From NCBI GenBank assembly GCA_020247305.1, contig JADCJE010000094.1, positions 25,183-89,182 on the forward strand: a stretch of 64,000 nt of DNA. The letters run 5' to 3'. Position 1 is the stretch's first letter; each line of letters starts with the position of its first letter. Both the position numbers and the translations under genes were made by a program. Of this stretch, positions 36,350 through 45,514 are shown one piece after another. The notes under the pieces are model-generated. The model searched no databases. It was not told the DNA's origin and saw only the letters and a program-made list of their open reading frames with translations. This DNA is from Phycisphaerales bacterium (GTDB taxonomy: Bacteria > Planctomycetota > UBA1135 > UBA2386).

Positions 36350-36946
36350 CTACCGAACCACGTAGGCCTTCGGCCAGCCCTGGATCGTGTTCCTGAGTTC
36401 GACGAAGTTCGGATCGGGCACCTCGACCGGCAGCGACAGCAGCAAATTGCGGGTCGCCGTCTCGTCGGCGGAGCCGTCGTAGTAGACGGCAACGCCCCAG
36501 GTCTTGCCCGCCTTCGTGGCCCACTGGTGCGGGCGGGCACGCAGCAGCTTGCGGGCCATCAGCCAGTCGCACAGGCCCTTGGCACTGGCCTTGGCCTCGG
36601 CCTCGGGGCGACCCGGGTACAGGGCCACCAGGAACGCCTGCCGGGACAACGGCTGGGCGTCGAACTCGCCGACGAAGCTGGGCGCGACCGGGCCATTGCC
36701 GGCCCCCGCGCGCAGATCGAGTTGCGGCTTGCCGGCGCCACCCGCCTGCCCACCGAGGAAAAAGCCGCCGACGAAGGCGGCCAACGCGCCGCCGACGGCC
36801 AGCCACAAGGGCAACAGCCGGGCCTTCGCCGCCGGTTCGGGCAACCAGGCCGCGCGCCCAAAGCACGCTTCCCAGAGGCTCCGCACCGTCTTGCCCAGAC
36901 CGCCGCGCCCGCGCGAACGCGAGCGCGAACCCAACAACATCGCCAT
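36350..36946 (-). CDS. Membrane-anchored protein of unknown function
   Basis: About 198 residues, with an Arg/Ser-rich cytoplasmic start, one membrane helix (about 44-65) and a Gly/Ala linker leading to a globular domain (about 90-198), containing EFDAQPLSRQAFLVALYPG and WGVAVYYDG. The globular part has alternating charged and hydrophobic residues that might be an SPOR-like or peptidoglycan-associated fold, but I do not recognise it. The gene is read toward the small basic protein gene, 33 bp away. Confidence 0.6.
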   Translation of the reverse strand: MAMLLGSRSRSRGRGGLGKTVRSLWEACFGRAAWLPEPAAKARLLPLWLAVGGALAAFVGGFFLGGQAGGAGKPQLDLRAGAGNGPVAPSFVGEFDAQPLSRQAFLVALYPGRPEAEAKASAKGLCDWLMARKLLRARPHQWATKAGKTWGVAVYYDGSADETATRNLLLSLPVEVPDPNFVELRNTIQGWPKAYVVR

Positions 36947-37167
36947 GTCGCTCGACCTACGACCCACGACACACCCCCGCGAAACGTGATGGCGGCCGCG
37001 GCGACGACCGAGGCGTCGACGACCACCGAACCTGCGCGCCGACGCGAATGGCGCCGACGAACCGCTGACCGCGCGCCACCGACCAAGCAGCGCGTACGTT
37101 CGAACGTAGCAACGCGCGCGCATCCGCGCAACGCCACCGGCGCGGAAGTCCGCCGGCGGCGGCAGGA

Positions 37168-39984
37168 TCATTCGGCGGCGAGCTTGCGCAGTGCGGCGAT
37201 CACGCCCGGCTCGGCGTCGGCGTCCGGGTTCGCGACATACGCGCGCGCCGTCGCGCGCGCATCCTCGGCCTTGCCCTGCTTCTGCAGCACCGCGCACAGC
37301 AGCCAGGTCTGGCGCTCGGCGCCGAGGCCGTTGCGCCGCTGGCCGGCGACGGCTTCGCGACAGCAGCGCTCGACCTCGGCCAGATCGGCGCCGGGTTCCT
37401 CGTAAAGCGCCGTCGCCAACAGCCATGCGCCCCAGTGCTGGTCGGGCAGCAGGTGACGGCACCGGCGGAAGGCCGCGATGGCCGCGGCGCGGTCGCCGCT
37501 GCGCAGGCTGGCGACGCCGCGCTCCTCCGCCAACCGCCACAGGCGTTCGAGCTGCACGCGAATCTCCGCGGTGGCGAACTCCGGCGCCGCGGCGCGGACG
37601 CACCGTGCGAAGGCATCGCCGGCGCCGTCGTCGTCGCGGCGCAGCAGTCGGTCGTAGCCGAGCGCCGCCAGCGCCTCGGTGTAGAGCAAGCGCGCCTCGT
37701 CGAGGTCCGGCAACGCGCGCCACGCGATCTCGAGGTGCTTCACCGCGTCGGCGTGGCGACGCTCCTCCTTGGCCATGCGGCCCAACACGAGGTGCGCCTT
37801 GTGCTCGTCCGGGTTGTAGGCGAGCGCCCGCTCGACGAGGCGACGGACCTCGCTGCGGTCGGGCTGGTTGTCCGACAGCCGCGCGTACGCGCGGCCGATC
37901 AGCACGTTGGCCAACACCTTCGCCACGTCCGTGTCGCCGGGCCGCGCCGCGAGGTAGGCCTCCAACTGCAACTCCGCGTCGCCGAGTTTGCCCTGGCCGA
38001 CGAGCGCCAGCGCGAGTTCCTGGCGCAGCGCCGGATCGGGCCGCGCGCGCAGGCCGCCGCGCGCGTACTCCTCCGCCGCCGCCCACTGTTCGCGTTCGCG
38101 CATCAGCCGCGCGGCGCCGAGCCACGCCGCCGCCGACTGCGGATCGGCGGCCTGGGCCGCGCGGTAGTGCCGGACCGCTGCCAGAGCGCGATCGCGCACG
38201 CGTTCCCACTCCGCCTTGGCGCAGTGCAGGCCGGCGTGCTGCGGGTGCGCGGCGAGGGCCGGATCGAGGCGGCCGTCGGCGGCGAGTCCACGGGCATCGT
38301 CGGCGGCGAGCACGGGCACGGCGCCGGCCTTCGCCTTGGCGAGCAGGTCCTCGCGGCAGGCCGCGAGCAGGCGCAAGGCCCCGAAGGCGACGACGTCGGG
38401 GTGTTCGGGTGCGAGGGCGAGCGCCGCTGCGTGCATCGCCTCCGCGCCGGCCTCGTCGCCCGCGAGCTGCAGCGGTTCGAAGGCGGCGAGTTGGCATTGC
38501 AGCAGCCAGCCGTCGGCCTCGGCGATGCGCTTGCTGCCGGTCTCGCGGGCGCGCTGCGCCGCCGCCGCGGCGACCGCCGCGCGGGCTTCGGTGGCCGCGC
38601 GCGCGTAGTCGGCGTCCGCCATCGCGATGCGCACGAGCAGCTGGCGCGCGCGCACCTCGTGGATCGGATACCGCGCCGCGGCGGTCGCCTTCTCCAGGTG
38701 CCCCTTCACGTCGGCGAGCACGGCGGGGCCGCGCTGCAACCGGTCGTAGACGAGGTTGAGGTGCGCAACCGCGTTGGCGTCGTCGACGGCGAGGCTCGCG
38801 CGCCACAGCGTCTCGTCGTCGGCAAAGTCGCGGGCCCGCGCGCCGGCAGCGAACGCCGCGACCAGCGCCAGCGCGGCCAGGATCGGGCCGGCGAAGCGCC
38901 CGGACAGGCGCGCGACGACCGTCGCCAGCGCGAGCGCGAACCAAGGCGCCGCGAGGTAGAGGTAGCGGTCGGCGGCGGCGATCGACGATGCCGGATACGC
39001 CGTGTTGAACGGCAACAACGCGACGGCGAAGCCGAGCAAACCGAAGCCGGCGAGCCGCCAACTGCGGGATCGCCACGCGGCGAGCGCGGCGAACGCCGCC
39101 GCGAGCATGACGGCGCCGCCGACCGCCGCAGCGGCGCGGAAGCGCTCCAGCGTCGCGACCTCGGGGTAGAGCACGTTCAACTGCTGCGGCCAAAGCGCGG
39201 TCGTGAGGTAGTGCAGGAAGGCCCCGGGCACCTGGGCGACGCGCTCACCCAACGCGCCCGCCACCGCCATCGTGCCTTCGGCAGCGGCGACGAGTTGATG
39301 GTGCCACGCGATCGGCGCGACGACGGCGGCGAGCACGGCGACGGCCCACCAGCGCGCGGACGCGCCGCCGACCACGGCGCACACCAGCGCGGCGAGCGGT
39401 GGCAGCACGACGGCGGTGGCCTTGCTGTACATCGCCAGCGCTGCGAGCACGGCGAGCGCCAGCGCCGCCGCCGCCGACGGCGCACGTGCGAAGCGCGCGG
39501 TGCCGTGCAGCGCCCAGAAGGTGAACAGGCCCGACAGCACGTCCTTGCGACCGCTGACCCACGCCACCGATTCGGCCAACGCCGGGTGCACGACGAACAG
39601 CGCCGCGGCGCCGTGCGCGACGAGCGACGAGGCGCCCAGGCGCAGCAGCAGGCGCGCCAACACGAAGCCGGCGGCGGCGTGCAACACCAGTGCATGCAGA
39701 TGCGGCCAGAACGGCGCCGCGCCGTGCGCGGCGAAGTCGAGCCAGAGCGAGGCGTGGGCGACCGGCAGCCACGCGTTCGCGATCGGTCGGCGCGGGTCGA
39801 GCACGGCCAGCAGGCCGGCGCGGAACTCCGGGTTGTCGGGACCGAAGAAGAAGTTGTCGTCGAAGTCGAGCAGCTCCGCGCCGAGCGCCGCCGGCAGGTA
39901 GACCGCGAGCGCGAGCGCGAGGCAGAGCAACACGGTGCGCCAGCGCGGCGGCGCGGCGATCGACGAATCCACGGGCGCGGACAT
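37168..39984 (-). CDS. GT-C-type glycosyltransferase-like membrane protein with C-terminal TPR domain (TMTC-like)
   Basis: About 938 residues, start at 39984. The N-terminal half (about 15-410) has ten or more predicted membrane helices. Early on it carries LLDFDDNFFF (about 38-47), matching the aspartate-rich luminal loop of GT-C enzymes. Near 140 the HPALAESVAWVSGRKD motif is nearly identical in layout to TMTC/PMT-type O-mannosyltransferases. From about 430 to the end the sequence is TPR-like. Enzymes of this kind transfer a sugar from a lipid carrier to secreted proteins. It diverges from the 40132 gene. Confidence 0.82.
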   Translation of the reverse strand: MSAPVDSSIAAPPRWRTVLLCLALALAVYLPAALGAELLDFDDNFFFGPDNPEFRAGLLAVLDPRRPIANAWLPVAHASLWLDFAAHGAAPFWPHLHALVLHAAAGFVLARLLLRLGASSLVAHGAAALFVVHPALAESVAWVSGRKDVLSGLFTFWALHGTARFARAPSAAAALALAVLAALAMYSKATAVVLPPLAALVCAVVGGASARWWAVAVLAAVVAPIAWHHQLVAAAEGTMAVAGALGERVAQVPGAFLHYLTTALWPQQLNVLYPEVATLERFRAAAAVGGAVMLAAAFAALAAWRSRSWRLAGFGLLGFAVALLPFNTAYPASSIAAADRYLYLAAPWFALALATVVARLSGRFAGPILAALALVAAFAAGARARDFADDETLWRASLAVDDANAVAHLNLVYDRLQRGPAVLADVKGHLEKATAAARYPIHEVRARQLLVRIAMADADYARAATEARAAVAAAAAQRARETGSKRIAEADGWLLQCQLAAFEPLQLAGDEAGAEAMHAAALALAPEHPDVVAFGALRLLAACREDLLAKAKAGAVPVLAADDARGLAADGRLDPALAAHPQHAGLHCAKAEWERVRDRALAAVRHYRAAQAADPQSAAAWLGAARLMREREQWAAAEEYARGGLRARPDPALRQELALALVGQGKLGDAELQLEAYLAARPGDTDVAKVLANVLIGRAYARLSDNQPDRSEVRRLVERALAYNPDEHKAHLVLGRMAKEERRHADAVKHLEIAWRALPDLDEARLLYTEALAALGYDRLLRRDDDGAGDAFARCVRAAAPEFATAEIRVQLERLWRLAEERGVASLRSGDRAAAIAAFRRCRHLLPDQHWGAWLLATALYEEPGADLAEVERCCREAVAGQRRNGLGAERQTWLLCAVLQKQGKAEDARATARAYVANPDADAEPGVIAALRKLAAE

Positions 39985-40131
39985 GCGAAGGGCCGCGCAC
40001 TCTACTCCGTCGCCGCGCACGCCGCTGCATCGGCGTCGGCCGGAGCTCCTGGCCACAGCGCTCGCCGCGCACGCCATGTGCACGCGACGGCTTGCCCCGC
40101 GCGCAACGGCGGCGCAAGCTCTCGGCCCCGC

Positions 40132-41229
40132 GTGTTCGCCGCCCGCCATCTCGCCGCCGACCAGGAAGCGCTCGCGCGCGCGCTGCGCGCCCGCGGCCGC
40201 CGCGTGTGGCCGCTGCGCCGCCGCGGCGCCGTGCTCGGCCACGCCGTCGAGGTCGACCGCACCCGGCCGACGCCCGCGCGCGCGCGGGCGCGCTGGGACG
40301 CCGGCGAGCCGGTGTTCCTGCCCGGCATCCTCGGCGACGCACCCGCGCGCCACGACGCCGCCATCCGCGCCTGCTTGCGCATGTTCGCGCGACTGCGCGC
40401 GGGCGGCAGCTTCCTCGACGAACTCGAAGCCCGCATCGGCGACGACCCCGACCTGCGCTACGCCGGCAGCACCGTCGACCGCAACGACCCGCGCGAGATC
40501 GAGCGGGTGTTCGTCGACGCCGAACCGGGCGGCGCACAGGTCGCCAAGGACCTGTGGGCGAAGCTCGCCTGGATCGCCAACGACGAGAGCGACCGGTCGC
40601 TGCGCATCCGCTTCTCCGCCGGCCTGGAGCAGTTGGAGGAATGGATGACGTCGACCGACCTGACCGCCGGCTGGGTCGACCTCTTCGCGCTCCGCGCCTT
40701 CCCCGAGGGCAACGCCATCGTCGGCTGCGCGCCGCTGCGCGCCATGCTCGCGGCCCTGCTGCGGCGGCCGCACCGGCTGAGCGAGCGCATCCTCTACAAC
40801 AACGCGCCGGATGGCGGCGCCGTCTTCCACCACGACGCCGAACCGGGGCAGTTGGGCGTTTGCTTCAGCCAACTCGAAGGCAGCACCGCGTGGCTGTCGC
40901 TCAGCAAGCGGCGGCTGGCGCGGCTGCTCGCCCGCGTCGGCTTCGCCCGCGACGTGCGCCGCGCGATGCAGGCGCTCGACGCCGGCGAAGACCAGCCGCT
41001 GTGGCGGTTGCTGAACCGCGACGAGGGCTTCACCGCGCAACTGGCGGCGCACGGCGCGCTGTTCGTGCTGCACGCCGGCGACAGCATCCTGCTGCCGTCG
41101 CACGGCATCGACGACGTCGCGTGGCACAGCGTGCTCGCGCTCGGGGACCGGCCGAGCCTCGCGCACAGCTACGGCCTGTTTCCGCGGGGTGCCGACTACC
41201 CGGTGGCCGCCGATCCAGTGCGGGGTTAG
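40132..41229 (+). CDS. Possible 2-oxoglutarate/Fe(II) oxygenase-like protein
   Basis: About 365 residues from the GTG at 40132 (a GTG at 40078 is also possible). The N-terminal third is rich in Arg and Ala. The C-terminal half shows FHHDAEPGQ (H233/H234, D235) then a beta-rich stretch and VAWHSVLAL (H332), which together fit the HxD...H iron triad of cupin-fold 2OG oxygenases, with RPSLAHSYGLF after it. The assignment rests on this pattern only. It is followed 12 bp later by the uracil-DNA glycosylase gene; a joint role in base or nucleic-acid modification is conceivable but not shown. Confidence 0.5.
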   Translation: MFAARHLAADQEALARALRARGRRVWPLRRRGAVLGHAVEVDRTRPTPARARARWDAGEPVFLPGILGDAPARHDAAIRACLRMFARLRAGGSFLDELEARIGDDPDLRYAGSTVDRNDPREIERVFVDAEPGGAQVAKDLWAKLAWIANDESDRSLRIRFSAGLEQLEEWMTSTDLTAGWVDLFALRAFPEGNAIVGCAPLRAMLAALLRRPHRLSERILYNNAPDGGAVFHHDAEPGQLGVCFSQLEGSTAWLSLSKRRLARLLARVGFARDVRRAMQALDAGEDQPLWRLLNRDEGFTAQLAAHGALFVLHAGDSILLPSHGIDDVAWHSVLALGDRPSLAHSYGLFPRGADYPVAADPVRG

Positions 41230-41241
41230 AACCGGCGGGCG

Positions 41242-42129
41242 ATGGTCGAGCGCCGCCACCTGCTGCAGCACCTGGAACTGGCGGCGCACGCCTTCGGACT
41301 CGACCAGACGGTGGCGGTGCCGGCGCTGCCGCCGCGCGCCGCCCCGGTGCCGGTCGCCGCACCCGCCCCGAGCGAGGCACCGCTGCCCGACCAACCCGGT
41401 GCGGCCGCGATGCGAAATCCACCGACGGCGCCGGTGCGCCCGCCGGCCGAAAGGGCCGCGGCCCCCCCGCCCGCTGCAACGAAGCAGCCAGCACCGCGGC
41501 CCGCCGCGTCGACCGCGGGCGGTTCGGCGGCCGCTGCCGCCAGCGACCCGGCCGTGGCCGGGTTGGCGGCCCTGCGCCGCGAGATCCTCGCGTGCACACG
41601 CTGCCCGCTTCACGCCGGCCGCGAACAGGCGGTCCCGGGCGAGGGCAACCCGCACGCCGACGTGCTGTTCGTCGGTGAGGCGCCGGGCGCCTCGGAGGAC
41701 CGCGCCGGCCGGCCGTTCGCCGGCCCATCCGGTGAGCTGCTCGACCGTATCTTGTCCAATGCCATGGGCTTGCAGCGCAGCGACGTCTACATTGCGAACG
41801 TCGCCAAGTGCCGCCCGGCCGGCGACCGCAATCCCGAGCCAAACGAGGTCGCGGCGTGCCTGCCCTACCTGCAGCAGCAGATCGACTGGATCCGCCCCAA
41901 GGTCATCGTCTGCCTCGGGCGCGTCGCGGCGCAGAACCTCTTGGGGGTCGACGACGCGGTGTCGCGCTTGCGCGGCCGCGACCTCGCCTACCGCGACATC
42001 CCGGTCGTGGTGACATGGCATCCCGCCTACCTGCTCCGGGAACCCGCCGCCAAGCGCGACACCTGGGACGACATCAAGCGGGTCAATCGCCTGCTCGGTC
42101 GCCCCGAAGTGCCACCGCCGGGTCGCTGA
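41242..42129 (+). CDS. udg: Uracil-DNA glycosylase, family 4 (iron-sulfur)
   Basis: A 295-residue protein. The first 105 residues are a disordered Pro/Ala-rich extension. The catalytic part has cysteines C118, C121, C190 and C206 in the arrangement binding a [4Fe-4S] cluster, the motif GEAPG (145-149), and WHPAYLLR (259-266) with the catalytic-loop His at 260. Family-4 enzymes remove uracil from DNA in base-excision repair. It starts 12 bp after the preceding gene and is probably co-transcribed with it. Confidence 0.88.
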   Translation: MVERRHLLQHLELAAHAFGLDQTVAVPALPPRAAPVPVAAPAPSEAPLPDQPGAAAMRNPPTAPVRPPAERAAAPPPAATKQPAPRPAASTAGGSAAAAASDPAVAGLAALRREILACTRCPLHAGREQAVPGEGNPHADVLFVGEAPGASEDRAGRPFAGPSGELLDRILSNAMGLQRSDVYIANVAKCRPAGDRNPEPNEVAACLPYLQQQIDWIRPKVIVCLGRVAAQNLLGVDDAVSRLRGRDLAYRDIPVVVTWHPAYLLREPAAKRDTWDDIKRVNRLLGRPEVPPPGR

Positions 42130-42585
42130 CCGCCGGCGCGGCTTCGCGCACCCCGAGGCAGACGATGCGGCGGGTGCGGTGGCGGGGTGGGGAACGACCT
42201 CCCCGCCCGGTCCGCGCCGCGGGTGCCACACACCGCGCATCCCGCGGGCAAGCGGCGGCTTGCGTTCTTGACCGACTCTGCGCCCATCGCTACCGTCCCG
42301 CCCGCCTGTCGCCCTCTAGCGTCCCTCGACGGCCCAGGTTCCACGCGTCGCCCCCCCCGCGCGCCGTTCTCCGTCGCCTGCTGCACGCAGACGCCGCGAA
42401 CCGCCGCAGCGTCGACACTGGATTCGTTCTTTGCTGATTCTGCTCGCGCGTCCGCTCGCATCGCTTCTCGCGCCTACGCCATCGTGCGCACGGTGGCGCA
42501 CGCCTTCGTCAGGCAGGCCAGCAATGTCGCGGGATGGACGCAACCGCCCCCTCTCCCAGTTCGCCCTTTCAGCAGGCTTCCCACG
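42130..42585. other. 456-bp intergenic region upstream of secretin 1
   Basis: No credible gene was seen. Frames are open into the secretin gene but lack protein-like features before the ATG at 42586. The region contains the promoter candidate described at 42268-42296, giving a leader of about 285 bases. Confidence 0.5.
42268..42296 (+). promoter_or_regulatory. Candidate sigma-70 promoter for secretin 1
   Basis: The -35 box TTGACC at 42268-42273 matches the consensus TTGACA at five of six positions. A 17-base spacer precedes TACCGT at 42291-42296, a weak -10. The downstream leader is long, so this is a candidate only. Confidence 0.4.
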
Positions 42586-45222
42586 ATGATCAAGGTTCAG
42601 TCCCTGCGCTTGCGCGGCTTCGTCGCCTCTTCGGTGCTCGCGCTGGCCGCTTGTTCGGGCACGCCCTCGGAACCCGCCGCCGCCGCCCCCATGACGCCGG
42701 ACGATCCAGCGGCGGCCACCGCGGCGCCCGCGGTGCAGGACCCGCAGGCCCAGGCTCAGGAGCCGCAGGCCCAGGAACCGCAGCGCGACCGTGCAGCGGT
42801 GATCCAGAAGGCGCTCGAAAACGCCCGCCGCTCGCTCGACATGCGCTTGTTCGAGGACGCGCGCATGGAAGCCGCGTACGTGCTCGAACTCGACTCGGGC
42901 AACAAGGACGCCCGCGAGATCCTGCTGCGCGCGAACGAAGTGCTCGGCAACGCCGACCAGGTGCCGCTGCGCAGCGTGGTGTCGGATGCGATCGTTCAGG
43001 ACACCATCCGCCGCGAGCGCGAGATGGCGCTGATCGAGCGCGAGCGCGACCAGGGCCGCGCCAACATGGAGATCAAGCAGTACGGCAAGGCGGTCGACTG
43101 CTTCGAGCGCGCGGCGACGATCGCCCGGTTCTCGGCCTACATGCAGCCCAACGATCCGACCCGCAAGGAGGTCGAGATGCTGCTGGCGCAGGCCCGCGAC
43201 GCCAAGACCAACGCTGACAAGTCGGCGCTGGAGCAGGCCAAGAACGCCTCCGAGGCGGAACTCGCGCGCATCGCCCGCACGCAGGAGCTGAGCAAGGAGC
43301 AGCGCGTGCAGAGCCTGCTCGAAGCCGCCAATGTGCAGTTCCAGGACGGCAACTACCAGAAGTGCTGCAACCTCGTCGAGCGCGCGCTGCTGCTCGACCC
43401 GACCAACGCCGACGCGCAAGCGCTGCGCGACCTCGCCGACCGCGCGCGCCATCAGAGCGCGCTCGACGGCAACCGCGAACGCTGGCGCACCGAGTGGAAC
43501 AAGACGTTCCTCGAACTGCAGCAGAGCAACGTGCCGCAGACCGAGGCGGTGGTGTTCGACATCGCGCGGTGGACCGAGGTCAGCAAGCGCAAGCCGGCCG
43601 GCTACACGATCCAGAGCGAACTCGAGTCGCCGGAGAACGCCGCGGTCGCCAAGGTGCTGCGCGAGACGGTCGCCGAGCACAATTTCGCCAGCGCCACGGT
43701 GCAGGACTGGGCGAGCTACTACGGCGAGTTGACCAAGGTCACGTTCTTCGTCTCGCAGGAGGTCAAGGACATGGCCGCCGAGACGACGACGCTCACCGAC
43801 TTCCGCCTGCCGAGGCGCTCGGTCGAGGACGCGCTCAAGGCGATCCAGGTGAAGACCGGCGTCGCCTTCCGCGTGAAGGACGGCCTCGTGCAGCTGGTCT
43901 CGCCGGCAAACGCGATCGGCAACCTCATCAGCCAGCCGTACAACGTCAAGGAGCTGATCCAGGGCGTGCCGGACAAGAAGGGCGCCAACCTGCGCCTCAT
44001 CGGCCCTGGTGACGACGCGCCGGTGTTCGCTGAGGACGAAGGCGACGCGGAGGTTCCGATCGCCGTCGTCGACGAAGCGCGCCTGCAGGAGCTCATCAAG
44101 TCGACGGTCGCGACGGACAAGTGGGACGGCAACCCGTTCACCATGCAGATGCTGGGCGGCACGCTCTACATCCGCGCCGACGCCGAGACCCACGCCGCCG
44201 TCGCCACGCTGGTCAACGACCTGCGCCGCCACGTTGGCATCCAGATCGACGTCGAGTCGCGCTTCCTCAAGGTCGAGGACAGCTTCCTCGAGGACGTCGG
44301 CATCGACCTCCGCGGGCTGGGCAACCAGGCCTCACAGGGCGTCGCTGGCCGCGGCCTGGAGAAGAACGGCGACCGCCAGAACGCGGGCTTCGACGACTTC
44401 GGCCCGCGGCAGCAGCAGAACGCCGCCGTTCCAGGCACCGTCGGCACCGGCACCGCGCCGGGCATCTTCTTCGACGACGGCAACGACGGCGACATCATGG
44501 GTCGCGTCGAGAACCTCTACAACCAGACGCTCGGCGGCCGCAACGGCGGCCTGACGAACGCGGGCGGCCTGTCGCTGCAGTACGCGTTCCTCGACGACGC
44601 CGAGGTCGAGGTCGTGCTCCGCGCGGTCAGCAAGCAGGAGCGCAGCGAGCAGATCGAGGCCCCGCGCCTGCTGATCTACAACAACTCGCGCTCGAACATG
44701 AGCTACCTGCGCCAGTTGTCGTACATCAAGGACTTCGACGTCGAGATCGCGCAGGCGGCCGCTGTCGCCAACCCGATCATCGGCACGGTCTACGACGGCG
44801 TGTCGCTCGACGTCCGCCCGGTCGTCGACAGCGAGCTGCGGTTCATCACGATGGAACTGCGCCCGAGCGTCGTGACGCTGCAGACGCCGATCCCGACCTT
44901 CACCACGACGCTCGGCGTCGGCCAGCCGATCTCGATCCAGCTGCCCGAGGTGACGCTGCAGCGCGTCCGCACGACGGTCACGATGCCCGACGGCGGCACC
45001 ATGATGCTGGGCGGCATGCGCCTCGTGGAGCGCCAGAACCTGCGCTCGACGGTGCCGCTGCTCGGCAGCCTGCCGGGCCTGTCGTGGCTGTTCAGCCGCA
45101 ACGGCACGTCGGTGCAGAACCGCAAGATCCTGATCCTCATCCGCGCGCGCATCGTGATGATGAACGAGTTCGAGCCCGAACTCGCGCCCGCCGAGGGCAG
45201 CGTCGACGCCGGCATGAAATGA
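42586..45222 (+). CDS. Secretin (GspD/PilQ superfamily) with TPR-like N-terminal part, lipoprotein
   Basis: About 878 residues. The start at 42586 gives a lipoprotein signal with a lipobox ending LALAAC at Cys23. Residues about 60-330 form helical TPR-like and coiled-coil segments (for example QSLLEAANVQFQDGNYQKC). The middle section has secretin N-type domains, with a ring-forming domain near 405-450. The C-terminal secretin core includes TMPDGGTMMLGGMR (about 797-810) and ends near LLGSLPGLSWLFS. Secretins form large outer-membrane channels. A paralogue lies at 52334, with an ExbB/ExbD operon between them. Confidence 0.88.
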   Translation: MIKVQSLRLRGFVASSVLALAACSGTPSEPAAAAPMTPDDPAAATAAPAVQDPQAQAQEPQAQEPQRDRAAVIQKALENARRSLDMRLFEDARMEAAYVLELDSGNKDAREILLRANEVLGNADQVPLRSVVSDAIVQDTIRREREMALIERERDQGRANMEIKQYGKAVDCFERAATIARFSAYMQPNDPTRKEVEMLLAQARDAKTNADKSALEQAKNASEAELARIARTQELSKEQRVQSLLEAANVQFQDGNYQKCCNLVERALLLDPTNADAQALRDLADRARHQSALDGNRERWRTEWNKTFLELQQSNVPQTEAVVFDIARWTEVSKRKPAGYTIQSELESPENAAVAKVLRETVAEHNFASATVQDWASYYGELTKVTFFVSQEVKDMAAETTTLTDFRLPRRSVEDALKAIQVKTGVAFRVKDGLVQLVSPANAIGNLISQPYNVKELIQGVPDKKGANLRLIGPGDDAPVFAEDEGDAEVPIAVVDEARLQELIKSTVATDKWDGNPFTMQMLGGTLYIRADAETHAAVATLVNDLRRHVGIQIDVESRFLKVEDSFLEDVGIDLRGLGNQASQGVAGRGLEKNGDRQNAGFDDFGPRQQQNAAVPGTVGTGTAPGIFFDDGNDGDIMGRVENLYNQTLGGRNGGLTNAGGLSLQYAFLDDAEVEVVLRAVSKQERSEQIEAPRLLIYNNSRSNMSYLRQLSYIKDFDVEIAQAAAVANPIIGTVYDGVSLDVRPVVDSELRFITMELRPSVVTLQTPIPTFTTTLGVGQPISIQLPEVTLQRVRTTVTMPDGGTMMLGGMRLVERQNLRSTVPLLGSLPGLSWLFSRNGTSVQNRKILILIRARIVMMNEFEPELAPAEGSVDAGMK

Positions 45223-45258
45223 GCCGGCGGCGCCGGGGCCGCCCCCCAGCGCTCGCAC

Positions 45259-45300
45259 GCGGCCGCCCGCACCGACCGGTGCCGGCGGCCGCGGTCGTTT
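45259..45300 (+). terminator. Strong hairpin terminator candidate after secretin 1
   Basis: Arms 45259-45273 and 45278-45292 pair at 14 of 15 positions around a 4-base loop, starting 37 bases after the stop codon. It is followed by GGTCGTTT, so the T tract is short. This separates secretin 1 from the next operon. Confidence 0.6.
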
Positions 45301-45361
45301 CTGGCGGGCCGCGCCTTCGCCGCATGCGGCCGACGCGGCGCCGTTCGCCGCGCCGGCGGCG

Positions 45362-45389
45362 TTGGATCACCTGAACGCATCGCTATACT
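45362..45389 (+). promoter_or_regulatory. Candidate promoter for the TPR / ExbBD operon
   Basis: TTGGAT at 45362-45367, a 16-base spacer, then TATACT at 45384-45389 (five of six to TATAAT). It lies between the hairpin at 45259 and the start codon at 45515. Confidence 0.5.
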
Positions 45390-45514
45390 CTGCGTTCCCC
45401 TCTGCGCAGCAGCGTCGCCCGCCGGCGCTGTCGCGACCCCGCAGCCGCGCCGGCGTGGCACGCCGCGCGCGGACCGCTTCCGACAACGACGTTCCCCCGA
45501 ACTGGAGTCCGCCC

